Positions 44,036 to 58,829 are shown, numbered from the stretch's first letter. The stretch is DNA of 64,000 bases from Phanerochaete sordida (GCA_019973155.2 BPQB01000040.1:124001-188000); one strand, 5' to 3'. Numbers and translations: made by a program. Notes: a model not told the origin generated them from the sequence alone.

Positions 44036-44626
44036 GGTAAGTAGTCGCGTTCTTAGATGCTGATCACTCGCATGACGAGCTTGATTCTGAAAGGACGGCC
44101 TATGATGCGAATGGCGGACAGACGAGCATCAGCCGATATTCATTGACTGCGGCAATACATCTCACCTCCACTTGGAAAGCATGTTCGGCTCGTGTGGCCA
44201 TTTCGCATAATTTGACGCTGCTCTCGCGCGGCAACCACCAGGATCAGCGAGTTCCGGCCAGTGACAATCCTACACACAAAGCTTTAGTAAACGGCCCGCC
44301 GGGCGACAAGGCGGACGAAGCGTCCGCGGATTTGGAGTTGCGTTATGACGGTGCTGAAAACGCGACCAAGTCACTCTGATTCCCATCACAGCGTTTGTAT
44401 TGTGCGGAGGGAGCGTTTGCGATTCACTGTAATCACGATAGCGTGACACACTAGCGACGCCGTCGGGTACAGGCCGAGCTCAGCCAAGAGACTGCGAACG
44501 GTCAGGGAGATCAAGCCAGAGAGTTAATACCACCGAGAGCTTCAGGCTCGAGGCTCGGCTAGCCTAGCGCCTACAGACGAACATATAGGACCGAGGATAG
44601 ACGAACGCCCCACGTCGCCGCTCACC
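44036..44626. other. Intergenic spacer between ICMT copies 2 and 3
   Basis: No supported gene and no visible ICMT remnant. Only a weak CATATAGG lies near 44582, upstream of copy 3. Confidence 0.4.
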
Positions 44627-45436
44627 ATGATCTGGTTTCCTGCACCTCACTTCCTCGCGTCGCCTTTGATCAAAGTCCCGCTGCTACTGGTAGCGGCAAG
44701 ACTTGTTGCGCTGACAACAACGGGATCGCCGACGCCCCCGTCATCTATCGAGGAGAGGAAAGCCTACGTGGGTGCAAGGGATCCCGCGAAACCACTGGCT
44801 GAGTTGCCACGAATCTTCTGGAACACAACGAGGGTCAGTGCCAAGTTAGCCAGCGAGCGATAAGACTGACACCACACCCAGGGCATCTACTACGCCAACG
44901 CCATTTGCGAGTCTGCGGTCATCCTTGCCGAACTCTACCCCTCCGCCCTGTCAGACGCGGTGTTGTCCTACCTCATCCGCGATACACTTCGAACATCCCA
45001 TAATGTCCGCATAACACCGTATTGGCTCGCAGGGTGCTTCGCGATGATTGCCGGAAGCGTTCTGCGCCTCTGGTGTTTCCGCACGCTGGGTCGCCTTTTC
45101 ACCTGGGAGCTCGCCGTCAAGAAGGATCACGCGCTCGTGACTAGCGGACCGTACGCCGTCGTCCGCCATCCGAGCTACACCGGCAACATCCTCATCGGCG
45201 CTGGCATCCTCTTGTGCTACTTTGGCCCAGGGAGCTGGTACACGGAGTGCGTCGGCTGGGAGACGTGGGGAAGTAGGGCTTTCACGGCGCTGTGGAGCGC
45301 GTGGGTGCTAGCCATCCCTACGACGCTGAGCGCTCGCACACCGACGGAGGACGAGATCCTGCACAAGAAGTTCGGGGATGAGTGGGAGATGTACGCGAAG
45401 AGAACTCCTTACAGGCTGATCCCGTTCGTGTATTGA
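44627..45436 (+). CDS. STE14: Isoprenylcysteine carboxyl methyltransferase (ICMT), copy 3
   Basis: The ATG at 44627 starts MIWFPAPHFLASPLIKVPLL. One intron (GTCAGT..CCCAG, about 44834-44880) joins NTTR to GIYYANAICES at the same codon as in copies 1 and 2. The catalytic block LVTSGPYAVVRHPSYTGNIL, the Trp-rich GPGSWYTECVGWETWG and the C-terminal TEDEILHKKFGDEW with YAKRTPYRLIPFVY are all intact. It is closer to copy 1 in the N-terminal part and to copy 2 in the RHPSYTGN region, so copying between paralogs or a shared ancestor is possible. TGA at 45434-45436. Confidence 0.9.
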
Positions 45437-45870
45437 CTTGAGTAGAGGTTCCAAAAGTACAGGCTGCATAAAGTGAGCGCTATGAAGCTGGAATTATACG
45501 CGATGACTGCGGTCAGAGGGCGTAAGAATCTCGGGCTTTGGCAGCTTGTATGCACTATGATGTATATAAACCCCTGCCAGTCAAGCGTACCGGGGCGACT
45601 ATTCATGTGTAGAGCACATGCATCATTCGACGTACTGTTCTAGCGAATATTTAGTGATGGCATGGGTGTCATTTGGCGGAGATGGTGGTCGAGAGCAAGG
45701 AGTCGTGAAACAGCGAGCTGGCGGCAATTTCGGGATAATCCACGCCACGAAGCTGATCGCCTAGACGGCGTCGAGCCCTTGGAGCTTTCGCGCCGTAACG
45801 ACGCCGACACCTGAGACATCGTGCTCTGCACCATCACCGTCCACCGTGGCACACTGACCGATACCCGAGG
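45437..45870. other. Intergenic spacer upstream of BSD gene
   Basis: No gene; promoter of the next gene at the right end. Confidence 0.4.
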
Positions 45871-47486
45871 ATGAACTTTCTGGACACATACGACATCGTT
45901 GAGCCTGCGGCGGAGACTCGCGAAGCGGCCCCCTCGGGCCCGGAGCCCACGCTAAACGAGGAGGTGTCGCAGGTCGTCGGGCAGCTAGGCAGGTTATGGG
46001 GAGGCTTCAGGAAGCAGGTGCGTGCCGTACGTCTGATTCACGAGCACGACGGCTGAGCGCTGCGCCGCTCACCTTATCAGAGCCAAAGCGTCTTCGAGTC
46101 TGCGCGCAAGGAGGTCGGCCAGGTCGTCTCACAAGCGCAAAAGGAGCTCACCAAGCTCAGCACCGAGCCCAAGGAGGAAGAGGAGGGCGATGCTTCCCCC
46201 TCCTCGAAGCCAGCAGAGGCAGCCGCAGAAGAATCACCAGAGGCAGGCTCCTCGTCTGAAGGTGCTGCGCCCGCAGAAGCCGAGCCCAGCGACGTCCCCG
46301 CGCCCTCCTCACCACGGCACGGCCGCGGCGCCTCCATGTCGCTCTCCGCCTCATCCATCTTCTCGAAGATCCAGAGCGCAATACCCGCAGACCTCGCCGC
46401 GAGCGTGCAGGCCGCGATACCCGAGCGTGTGCGCGCAGGGGACCTCGGTGCGCTGCGCGCGACGCTCACGGCCGAGCTCGCGCGCGTGCAGGGCGTCACC
46501 CGCGCACAGGCCGAGGCGTATGCACACCGCAGCGAGGAGCTCCTGCGCGATGCGAGCGAGTTCCTCCGCGAGGCCGTCAAGGTCGTTCCCCCGGAAGAGG
46601 GCGCCGCCGTGCCCGGCGTCATGTGGGACGGCTCCGATATCTGGATGCTCCCCGACGTCGCTGCGCCTGCGCCGCCCGCGCGGGGCAAGGGCAAGGCGAG
46701 CCAGAGCGCAGAGGGCCTCAGGGCCGTCGCGACGCGCGCCGAGGCGCTGCTCAAGCAGATCAAGCACGATCCCGCCGTGCTCAGCGTCAACCCCGAGGCG
46801 GATGAGCGTGCGAAGCAGATGTGGGACGAATGGCTGCGCACTGAGGTCGACAGTGCTGAGGAGGGACTCGAAAGCGAGAAGTGGAAGAAGGAGAAGGAGG
46901 CCGCACTCGCGGACGCTATTGACGGAGAGGCTCTGAAGAAGACCCTGGATACCCTTGGTATGTTCGGTCTTTCAGCTTCTTGGCCAGCTCTGAATTCGCC
47001 CCCAGTGCCATCTGTGCTCTCCGAAGAGACTTTCTGGAAGCGCTACTTCTTCCGGGTACATCAAGTATCTCAGGAGGAGCAGCGAAGGAAGGCACTCATG
47101 CAAGGTGCGTACATCTACGTTGTGCATGCTCAATTACTGACACCACCCACGCAGGGACGCCTGAGAACGAAGAAGAGTTCGATTGGGAAAGCGACGACGA
47201 GGACGCCACGCCAGAGAAGCCCTCGACCGCTGAATCTGCCACACCCGCAGAGGCTAAGCCCGAGGACAAGCCCGCACCTGCCCCCAAAGCTTCGCTGGCT
47301 TCAACACCTGCCACGACTAGCCCGCGGCGCTCTGAGAGCGATGAAGATGGCAGCTATGACGTTGTGTCGGAGCAGGTTAGCAACAATGGCGAGGTCAAGG
47401 ACGAGGAGCCCGCGAAGGTTGCAGCGAAGCGCAAGGTCAAGAAGGATGACGGCGACGATGACGATGAGGACAGCGACTGGGAGTGA
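45871..47486 (+). CDS. BSD-domain protein (Dos2/SYAP1-like)
   Basis: The ATG at 45871 starts MNFLDTYDIVEPAAET. An intron (about 46018-46079) joins WGGFRKQ to SQSVFESARKEV. An acidic linker follows. A helical region (SIFSKIQSAIPADLAASV and onward) leads to a BSD domain split by an intron, with the diagnostic FWKRYFFRVHQVSQEE near its end. The next intron leads into an acidic tail (EFDWESDDED) that finishes KKDDGDDDDEDSDWE at TGA 47484-47486. BSD domains occur in TFIIH p62 and synapse-associated proteins; yeast Dos2 has the same overall plan. The molecular role is unclear, possibly in ubiquitin or membrane-trafficking contexts. Confidence 0.85.
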
Positions 47487-48141
47487 TCAGACTGAGTTTT
47501 TTCTCTCACTTTGGGTCCCTGGATACGCCCTGGTTGACTGGATTCGCCATGTATTCGTATGTCTACGCTACGCTTGCGGTATAAATTATGGATTTTAAGC
47601 CTTGGTTCGGAAGAATATATGAGATCATCCTGAGACCCAAATACCAGCTACGAAGTACTGTACACCGCTGTGTATCTGGACTTCGCACAGTCACCCACAA
47701 CTCGCGCACCGTGCGCCCGTCCTTTGCCCGCCCTTTCCTTTCTCGACACGCTTCCCTTTTATAGCACCTTCGACTCGTCCACTCCTGAGCCCCCCTCCCT
47801 CACAGCCCCTGCCTCGAAGGTACGCACACAATCACAGTGCATGCTAGAAACTTGTGCTTAACCGTCGCCGGGTGGATGCTTTGGAATATACCTCTTGTCA
47901 CTAGTCCATTTTTTAGGTCGAGACACCCGCGTACTAGACTGAGGCTCGCGGATACAAATGACGTCTGTGCCTCAACTATCGTTGTCAGCACATGCCAATG
48001 TCTAGAGCGAAAACAGGCACGTTGATCGGTGCTTGAGCAAGCATGGAGGACGTGTCCGGAAATCCCGCGCATCGTGGGAGACCCCTTGTTCGTCTTTGCG
48101 CGCTGATCTTTGGGGACGACGACAGTCCCTCCTCTCCCGCC
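47487..48141. other. Intergenic region upstream of phosphoesterase copy 1
   Basis: No gene. Pyrimidine-rich promoter-type sequence near 47690-47770. An in-frame upstream ATG at 48043 could lengthen the next protein by 33 residues but lacks conserved sequence. Confidence 0.4.
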
Positions 48142-49790
48142 ATGCGATCGCAGCGGGCCCTATTTCGCAGATATGTGTCTGCAATTACCGTTCTGCGCGT
48201 GCTGTGGGCCCTTGGCGTGCTCTGGTTCGATGTAGGAATCTATCACACTGCACTGCTCCTCTGTACGTGGCCCGACCGCCGTTTGAGCGAAGTGAGTCGC
48301 TTCCGGCCTCGCATCGCCGCACCGAAGCTGACCACCCTGTACAGTCGCCCGAGACACCGACACACGTCCTCGTGATCGCCGACGCGCAGGTGCGCCACGC
48401 CGCGTACAAACACAGCTGCGCGTTCCCGGCGCTGCACGACTGGTGGTATCACGCTGGCCTGCGCCGCAGCTGGCTGCACGCCACACGCCTCGACCCGCAT
48501 GCCGTCATCTTCCTCGGGGACATGCTCGCGGGTGCGCGCAGGATCAGGGCCGATGACGAGTGAGTGCCCGCCAGGTGATCCCCGTGGGAAGGCCGCTCAG
48601 TGCATGCGCAGATACGTCCAGGCCTATCACAAGTTCAGACAGGTCTTCTCGGTGGAGCCCCGCAGCCGTGTCCCAGTCTTTTATCTGCCAGGGAACGAAG
48701 ATGTTGGGTGCGCTGCCTTCTGTCTCAGGAAGCCCGTCGATACTGATGATAATCCCTATGCAGACTGAACCTCCCCGATGCAGACGCTCGCGCTGCACGG
48801 CACCGCTACACTACCCACTTCGGACCGCTCAACAGTCAGACGAGCATCGCGAACCACACCTTTGTCCTCGTCGACGCGCCGCGGCTCGTCGAGGAGGACT
48901 ATCGCGCCGGCCCGGGCATCTCCAGACGCGCAGACGATGAGAATTCCGCCACGACGTTCGTGCGTGAAGTCGCCCGCGGCAACGAGGGCGACGGGCAGCA
49001 GCCCATCGTGTTGTTCACGCACATCCCACTCTCGCGCCCCGACGGCGCAAGCTGCGGCCCGAAGCGCGAACATGGCACACTCCGCCGCGGCGCCGGCACC
49101 GGGTACCAGAACATGCATACGAAGCGCACGAGCGCATTCCTGCTAGAGACCCTCCAGCCCGTTCTCGTGCTCAGGTTCGTGTCTCATTCTCCCTTGTGGT
49201 GGTGGCTCGCTGACGCAATGCGCAGTGGCGACGACCGCGACTACTGCGAGTACGAGCACGTACTGCCGGACGCGCAGACCACGGTGCGCGAGGTGACAGT
49301 CAAGTCCTTCTCGCCGATGAAGAGCATATCACGGCCGGGTATGCACCTGCTCTCGCTCGTCCCGCCATCGCACCCATCGCTCTCATCCCCCACAATCGCG
49401 GACGCGCCATGCTTCTTGCCCTCACAAGACTGGATCATGAGCAACATCTACGTCCGCTTCGCGACCATCACGCTGGTGATATTGTTCGTGCGGCGGGTGC
49501 GCATGCGCATAGAGCGCACGCACGCGTCGCCACTGCCCAGCTTCGACGACAAGGAAAAGGGCGAGCGGCGCCACACCCGCAAGCCCTCGGGCACGGGGTT
49601 AACTCCCGTTGCGACGTCGTTCTCCAAGGACGGCTGGGCCAACCGCGCGTCGCTCAACGTCCCACTTAATCGTGCCGGGCCATGGCGCATGTGCTGGAGG
49701 ATCCTGCGCCTATCCTTGTTGGACTTCGCGCGGGTGACGCTGCCCGCGCTGCTGCTCTGGGCTGTCGTGATGTGGAACGCGCTTCGCTAA
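48142..49790 (+). CDS. Cdc1/Ted1 (PGAP5)-like metallophosphoesterase, catalytic His lost
   Basis: The ATG at 48142 (context CCCGCCATGC) starts MRSQRALFRRY, followed by a membrane anchor VLRVLWALGVLWF. Introns follow RRLSE, DDE, NEDVG and LVL. The metallophosphoesterase motifs run ADAQV, FLGDMLAGAR, PGNEDVG, FTHIPLSRP and SGDDRDYCEYEH. A second membrane segment (IYVRFATITLVILFV) and a third at the C-terminus (LPALLLWAVVMWNAL) fit an ER/Golgi membrane protein. Active family members remove ethanolamine phosphate from GPI glycans. Here the His of GNH[D] is Glu and the His of GDDHDYC is Arg, unlike the paralog at 58830-60719. It is therefore probably a pseudoenzyme or has changed chemistry. Reading frame and splice sites are intact, so it is not simply decaying. 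Confidence 0.87.
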
Positions 49791-50054
49791 AGGTAAAAGT
49801 ACACATCTCTATCTTATGGACTCGGTTGGGTGGACTGGACTCTGGACAAGTGTTTGACAAGATATTTAGATTGTGTGTATGCAGCAAGAAAGACTCTGGA
49901 TTGAGTGTGGAACTATCAAGAAAGGAACTATCTATAGAGCACTAGACTAGTATTAGCTTCGGATGGACTGTAGGGTGTAGTATATATACAGCAGTGCGAT
50001 GGTACAAAGTATCCTCCGAGTCTGGTGAGCGTGAGTGAGTGCTTTTGAGTGAGA
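49791..50054. other. Convergent spacer
   Basis: AT-richer 3' UTR sequence between two stop codons. Confidence 0.4.
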
Positions 50055-53000
50055 TTATGCAGCAAAGTCGTCGAGGGTACGTTGGCCGTTGCTGCTACCT
50101 TCTTGGGACGCCTGGCCCTGGCGAAGACCGAAGAGCTCGACAATTTCTGACAACATTGTCAGCACAGGGAAGAAGAGAGTACCCCACCGACAAACCTTGA
50201 AGCCTAGCCTCCTTCTTTTGTCTCTGCGTCTCCTTGCTCTTCATTCCAGAGAACGCCGCCTGAATGAGTTTCTTTTTCTTCTCTTGGATATCGAGCACCT
50301 TGGACTCTACAGTGTCCTCGGCGATCAGCTGGTAGACGTGCACCGGCTTCGTCTGACCAATCCTGGGGTAGCTGTAAGAATAGGATTGTATGAGGTAGAC
50401 AACAAACATACCGGTTGCAGCGGTCGATGGCCTGAGACTCGATGCCCTCTTGCCACCACGGGTCCATCCTAGGACTCCTTAGCTTACCGTCTTCGGTGAT
50501 ATGCACATCAGCACTTACAAGTAGACGTTGTTTGCAACAGTCAAGTTCAAACCGAGCGCACCCGCCTTCAGCGAGATGAGCATGACTTTGGGGTTCACAC
50601 CGTCGGTAAGGAGCGAGTCGTAGTCTGCCTTGGGCGCCGATGCCTTGCGCTTGCCGTTCGCCTTTCCCTTCACCTTGCCCTTGCCCTTCTTCTTGGGCCG
50701 CTCGTCCTCAGAGTCGTCGATGAAGCTGTCGTCGTCCGACTCATCCACGGGCGCCACAAAGTCGTCGTCGCCGTCGTCGTCCGCAGTGAGGTCGACCACG
50801 CCCGCCGCGCTGCGCGTGCTCTTGCGGCGCGCACGAGTCGCGCGCCCGGACTGCGTCGCCGTCGGGGCCTGCGTCAGCATCTGCGCGGGCGCCTCGTCCT
50901 CAGCGAGGGGCACCGAGAAGCGGGCAATCGTCTCCTGGCGCCTCTTCGCGGACATGCCGCCGTCGAAACGAACGTATGGTATGCTAGAAGAACGGGCGGA
51001 ATGTGAGTTATTGTGAACCCTTGCATGGCAATCGCACTCACCCTGCCTCGTCCAGCCGCTCCGCGATCTGCGTGTGAAGGTCAGTCGCGCGACCCTCGCC
51101 CTGGGAACTGCGGGCGCACCTTGTCCAGGAAAGAGGTAAATTGCGAGAAGACCAAGGACTTCTCCGTGCTTGGGGTCAACTTGAGCAGGTCGATCAACTG
51201 TTCTATCTTTGCCGAGGACCCAGAGCGAAGGTCGCTGTTGTCTTCCTCCATCGGCCGTACGGGAGCTTGTGTGAGCAACGTCGGCGGAGGTGGTTCGATG
51301 AGGTCACCCATGGTGATCGGGCGGCGGTCCATGGGACACTTCGGGTCTCTTGCGATGACCTCCGCAATGCTAGGGTACTTGATTGAATAGAGGCCTCCTT
51401 CGATGCATGAGGTAACGTACCATGCCAAGCAAAATACATGCGAGCAGCTCGTAATCCGAGGGTCGTCGACAATTCCGAAGCAAATCGGACACTCCTCGTT
51501 ATCCTCGATCGCCTGGCGAAGCATACCTTGCAGTCGAATTTTGTCTTCTGACTTGAGCTGGATAGCCGGCGCCGGATTGTCGTCGTCTTCAGCAGCGGTA
51601 CGAAGGTGCTCGAGGTAGTTCGGAGGTAACAGCCCAGGATGGAGAGCCAGTTGTCGCAGACGCGTTAGCATGCTGAGAACATTGGAGGTGACCTTAAACA
51701 TCGCTATGAGACTCGAAGCGGCCTCCTGAATCGTGTACGACATACCGCCATATTTCCAAGACCACCATGGCGCTCGATGAGCTTGCCCACGCGCTCTTTG
51801 GAGATTGTGTCGATAGAGTCGTACAATTCGCGAGCTTCGTCGGTGAGCGTAACTTTGACAACGGTTATGTCGACCTGGAAAGGATCGTTGAGCGATAAGA
51901 CGCAAAGACTCGAGGATTGACATACTGGGGGAAGGGGTACGAGATGATTGCCCTCGCTGTCCTGCATCTCCTTCGTGCGACGGATACAGATCTGGCTCAT
52001 TAGACCCTTCATGACCTCCACACCCTCCGGCTCGCCGTATTTGAGGGGACGGAGCACCATGCGTTTGTAGAAGTCCTCGTTGTCTAGTGGCCTACAAACT
52101 TGCAAGAACTTCAGGATGGAGCCGAGGTCCTGTAATCATGGTTTGTAAATAAACTCAAAGGATGGCAACTGCAGCGCCTTACAGCTGGCGAGTTGATCTG
52201 GTCACGAAGCGTCAGAAAAGTATGCAGTAGAGACGGAACAGAGCAACATACAATCGGTGTGCCAGTAAGGACCCATCTGCGCTGAGCGTCCAAAGCGCAG
52301 ACCGCTTTGGCCATCTTCGTCTTCGAGTTTCGAATATTATGGCCCTCGTCGAGGATGATCCGCTGCAGCACGCACTCATCAGCAGCTAAGTATAATGCCA
52401 CAATCAAGCACGCACCTTCCATCGCATATCAAACAGCCCCTTGTCCGTCTTCTGCTTCTTCTGGCTGGGGCCGTTCGCGCCGTTCTTGCCGAGGTTCCCG
52501 TGCTCCGTCGCGGCGGTCTGGTACGTCGTCAGCACGACATCGTACTTCTTCAGCTCGTCGGGCGTCATCTTCCTGCCGGTGCCGTAGTACACGCAGTACG
52601 ACAGAGCACCTTCCTTAACGTGGTCCTCGATCTGCTTTTCCCAGTTCGAAAGCACAGAGAGCGGAACGACTGCATGACAAAATGAGCATAGCCACGCTTG
52701 ACGGTAAGGCTGTACGTACCAATGAGCGTTGTGCGCGAGTAGTCGAGGGGAATGTCAAGCTTGGTGGCCAGGATGAGTGCGAGCATCGTGAGGGTCTTGC
52801 CCTAAAACAGAGCGATTCAGCAACTGCATTTCTCAACTGCCCGCAGATGATGACGTACAAGGCCCATACTGTCGGCGCACAGTGCTCCTCTGCCCAATGC
52901 GGGAGGCTGTGTCTGAGGCGTCTTGGTTGCCACTTGAGACGAACCCGACCGTGAACACGTATCACAGCATACAGCCAGACTAAACACTCACAGTTGAGGT

Positions 53001-54897
53001 AGAAAGGCTAGAACAGACCGTATTAGCACATCAAAACGCTGCTTAACTTGATCTGCTTACCTTGCCACCGACTTTCCTGAGCTGCCAGAACTGGACAGGC
53101 TTGTCTTGTTCCGTCTTCGGCAACTCGGGATACTCGTGCTGAATGCACCACTGCAGTCCTTGGCTCTATCACGACAGTCAGCCTCACACAACTACCGCCA
53201 AGACAAGACTCACCTGGTGCTTCAACAGGTTAACCTTCAAATCACCGGTAGCTAGGCCAGGCGGGTTCGGGTGCTCCGGCAGCTTGAGCACATCATCTGT
53301 CGAGCAGAGCTCGTCCAGCAACGAGCTGCGCCGGCCCTCGTCGTCCACCTTCTCGAGATTGTCGAGGATCGTACGGAGCTCAGCAGCCTTTTTCAGCGCC
53401 TCCTGCTGCTTCTTCGCCTGTGCCTCCTGCTGGGCCCGTTGCTGCGCCGTGAGCTGCGACGGCTTTTGGCTGCTCGTCGGGTACCCTGCGTATGCGCCTG
53501 CGTATCCCGCGGCCGCGCCGCCAGCGTACGCACCGGGCGCGTATGATCCTGTGTAACTCGCGCCGGTGACCGCAGGGATGTTGTGACGCTGGGTCGGCGC
53601 GCCTGGTACCTGCACTGGAGCGCCACCTATCCGGGGAGGGAAACCGCGCAGGCCAGGCGTCGCCCAGATCAGCTTGGGTTCAAGCTGTGCTCTCTTGTCG
53701 GCTGGGCCGTAGATCTTGATAGTCCTAAGCGATGTGAGGCAATCTGTCCAACGCAAGAGCAGGCCTGTTGCTTACATGCCCATTTGGTAAACCTTAGTTC
53801 TGACGCCCACTATGAAAAGGTCAGAACAGTGTCCTGGAGGCAGCAAAAGCTACTTACAATTGCCTTCATGCATAGCACCTTCCACCGTGATATCGCCTCT
53901 GTCCAGCAGGGGTGCCAACCTCGCGGCATCCGTGCGTGGTACATGTCCGACTTGCTGGCCTCCGATGTTCACAACTTTGATTGCATTTCTGTTCGACCAC
54001 ATCAGCATATACGCAGCACAAGTTCACATACCATGACACACCTATCGTACTGGTTGTGCGGCTCGCGCAGAAGCCGAACTTCCTCTCCAGGCCCGACCAT
54101 ACCTAGCATACATCCAGTCAGCACACGAACGCCACAGCCAAATGGCAGCGCACCTTTGTAATACTGCACGCCCACGATGTTCGTCTTGTACATCACGTAG
54201 AGCTCGTCCTTGACCTCCTCGTCCTGCACAATCTCGATGTCATCGTCGACGCGTATCGTCCGCATGCCCGGGCGCTGCGCCGCCACGGGCTGCGACGGGC
54301 CCGCCTGAGGCGCGTCGTCGGCCTTGCGCTTCAGCTGTGTCCCTGCGGGCGCGGTACTTGGTGCGGCGGCGGCGCTCGGAGGCTTCGCGCTTGCCGGGAC
54401 GTCTGCAGGGTCGATGCGCCTCTTGCCGACGGCCATCCGGACCTTCGCCTGATCTTCTGGCCTGTGCGAAATCGGTCACATCGACGCGTCTGGACTTCGT
54501 CGTGTGTCAGGTGCACTGCGCCACGTACCTGAGGTTGCTGAATCCTGGAACGCGCTCGAGCTTCGTCTGCGCGAGTTTCGCAAGAATGTCGGGCGAGACG
54601 CATCCCCTGAACACAAAGAAGCAATGCGCAGCATTCCAGTGAGCATACGCGGGCTAGACACAGCAGAGATACGCACCAGTGTCGCCACTTGACCGTCTCG
54701 CCGTACTCTCCGAAAGTCACTTCGCCGTACCTGAGCCCACCGAGCTCAATGGGCGTGCCTTTACAGGGCGGCGGGCCATGGCAGGGCGCCTTGCTACTTT
54801 TGCTATACTGGAAAACGACAGAGATGTGTGAGCCGTCAGACGCGTCTCTGGAGGTTGGGTGCGGTGGATTCACCTCCAGCATATGTGAAGTCGCCAT
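50055..54897 (-). CDS. RAD5: RAD5/HLTF-like SNF2 translocase with PARP-type zinc finger, HIRAN and RING
   Basis: Minus strand, many introns; preferred ATG 54897 ([13 protein letters not shown]). N-terminal PARP-type zinc finger: [20 protein letters not shown] followed by [16 protein letters not shown] (Cys-Cys-His-Cys ligands). The HIRAN domain follows ([28 protein letters not shown]). SNF2 ATPase motifs are [19 protein letters not shown] (I), VVLTTYQTA (Ia-Ib region), [12 protein letters not shown] (II, DEGH) and WVLTGTPI (III). The RING finger [20 protein letters not shown] lies between the two lobes, as in Rad5. The C-lobe has [45 protein letters not shown] and [18 protein letters not shown]. 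It ends QRTLDDFAA. Rad5/HLTF proteins remodel stalled forks and polyubiquitinate PCNA. The first exons (54500-54897) are less certain than the rest. Confidence 0.9.
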
Positions 54898-55251
54898 GGT
54901 GGTAATGGAGCAAGTCGCGGTCGCGTCCCGAAAGCGCGATCGAAACGTCCGGAACAGGCAGCGTCGGGAGGCGTGCATACCAGAAATGGGCATGCCGCCG
55001 TCGCGTAAATAGGCACAAACAATGGCGAAGAGCATAGGAAAATCGTATTATTCTCAGTACATTATCTTCTATGCATCTAGGAGACGGAATCGGTGGCACA
55101 GGCGAAGGACAGCGAAATACATGCATTAGACTATAGTCCGTTTTTGGCGGTGCCTTTCCTTCTAAACATCCAAAACCCAGTACCCGACAAACTCGGCACT
55201 ACACTTGATTATCGCAAAATGTCCGTGACAAATAAAATATATCCAATCCGT
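54898..55251. other. Spacer between RAD5-like start and UGP1 stop
   Basis: Both genes are on the minus strand. This holds the RAD5-like promoter and the UGP1 3' UTR. No further gene. Confidence 0.4.
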
Positions 55252-57480
<2,229 letters not shown>

Positions 57481-58829
57481 CGCGCTCCCTTCCACTCTCC
57501 TGCTATGCGGCTGCATTGACAAACGTGCGTGCATACGCCCCAGGAATCATCCACTCCAAACTCGCGACACCTACGGGAGGGAAAGACCGAAATATGCCCT
57601 CTTCGACGCTCATCCTCCTCGTGCCTTTATGGCCGTCCCCTTCATCAACACACGCTGATCAGTCCAGAACAAATCGGGTGTCCCAGGGCACCACATCCAC
57701 GTCCCTCGCCCAGATTGGCCGCCGCCCGCGGGCCCTTCCCCGCCTGCCCGTGCAGCGTGCTCCCCCACCCCCGGAACAGTAGTCAGGCAAAGCACGCAAG
57801 CTGCGTCCCCTCTCGTTTTACCGACCCCGGGCCCTCGCTTCCGCACGCAGAACCACGGCCCATTGGCCTCTCGCATCGCCCATGTGCGCCCGAGAACCCA
57901 CCCTGTGCACTAACGGAGCACAGGGCAACCGGACGCGGGCTGTATAAAAGTGCCGCCGTCGCGCGTCGACGCTCTCGGGGGTCGAGTCTCGACGCGAAGG
58001 CACCGGCCCTGACTTACGGCAACCATCCCACGTACAGACGTCGCGCGCATTGTGTACAACGCAAGCCTGCATGCATCTCCGATGTCCGTCGACGACACCA
58101 CGCTGTCCGACGCACCAATTCAAATGGGAGATCCAGGTTTTCAAAGCCAAGCACCTCGACAGACCTCGGACACCGCAGAACGCGGGCTTGTAGCGCCGCG
58201 ACATGACACAACTGTACTTTTTTCACTGCATGTGCCGCAATGCACCAAGTGTTTCCGTTCTGAAGCATTCGGAAGGGCAGACATCGCTGCAGCTGCGTGC
58301 CGTCAGTGGCCTTTGATACACATTGAACAAGCTTAATTGACCTGCTTTCGTGCCGCGCGTGAGTTTACAACTCGTGATGTCATAAGCCGTTGCCTGCTGT
58401 TTGCAGCCCTGCGAGAGCTTATGAGATTCTCGTCATATCGGTACCGCACGCTGGCTACGGTGACCCAGGAAAAGCCCTGAGGTCGCTTCTGTCAATGCAC
58501 TCGAGGGCGCAGGTCGTGGTGATCGAGGTCCTGCTAGACGGTAGGCGCCGTATCTCAGACCGCGCACACAATGTTCTTCTCCAACGGGAGCTATCATTGG
58601 TGCTCTTCCTGCCGACGGGTCGACTGTCTCGACCGCGTCCAAGTAACCTCTAACTTACTCACGTCAAACTCAAAAAGTCCTATCGCTGCGCTTCCGTGCC
58701 AAACGGGTGCCTTGTTATTCCAGCACTAGAAGTGCGAGGCGGAACATCTGTCACTACAGCACACAGCTCTTGTCAAGTATCGTCCCACTGCTACACTCTG
58801 AAACACGAGGCAGGACCACGCTGTCGTAC
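57481..58829. other. Intergenic region, no supported gene
   Basis: About 1.35 kb between UGP1's start and the 3' end of phosphoesterase copy 2. A long plus-strand open frame (57529-58206) is low-bias, Pro/Arg-rich and motif-free; I take it as chance. Confidence 0.4.

Noticed and set aside
57529..58206. 225-codon plus-strand frame between UGP1 and the phosphoesterase
   Set aside because: Arg/Pro/Ser-rich, no motifs, poor codon bias and no promoter elements; probably chance in GC-rich DNA.
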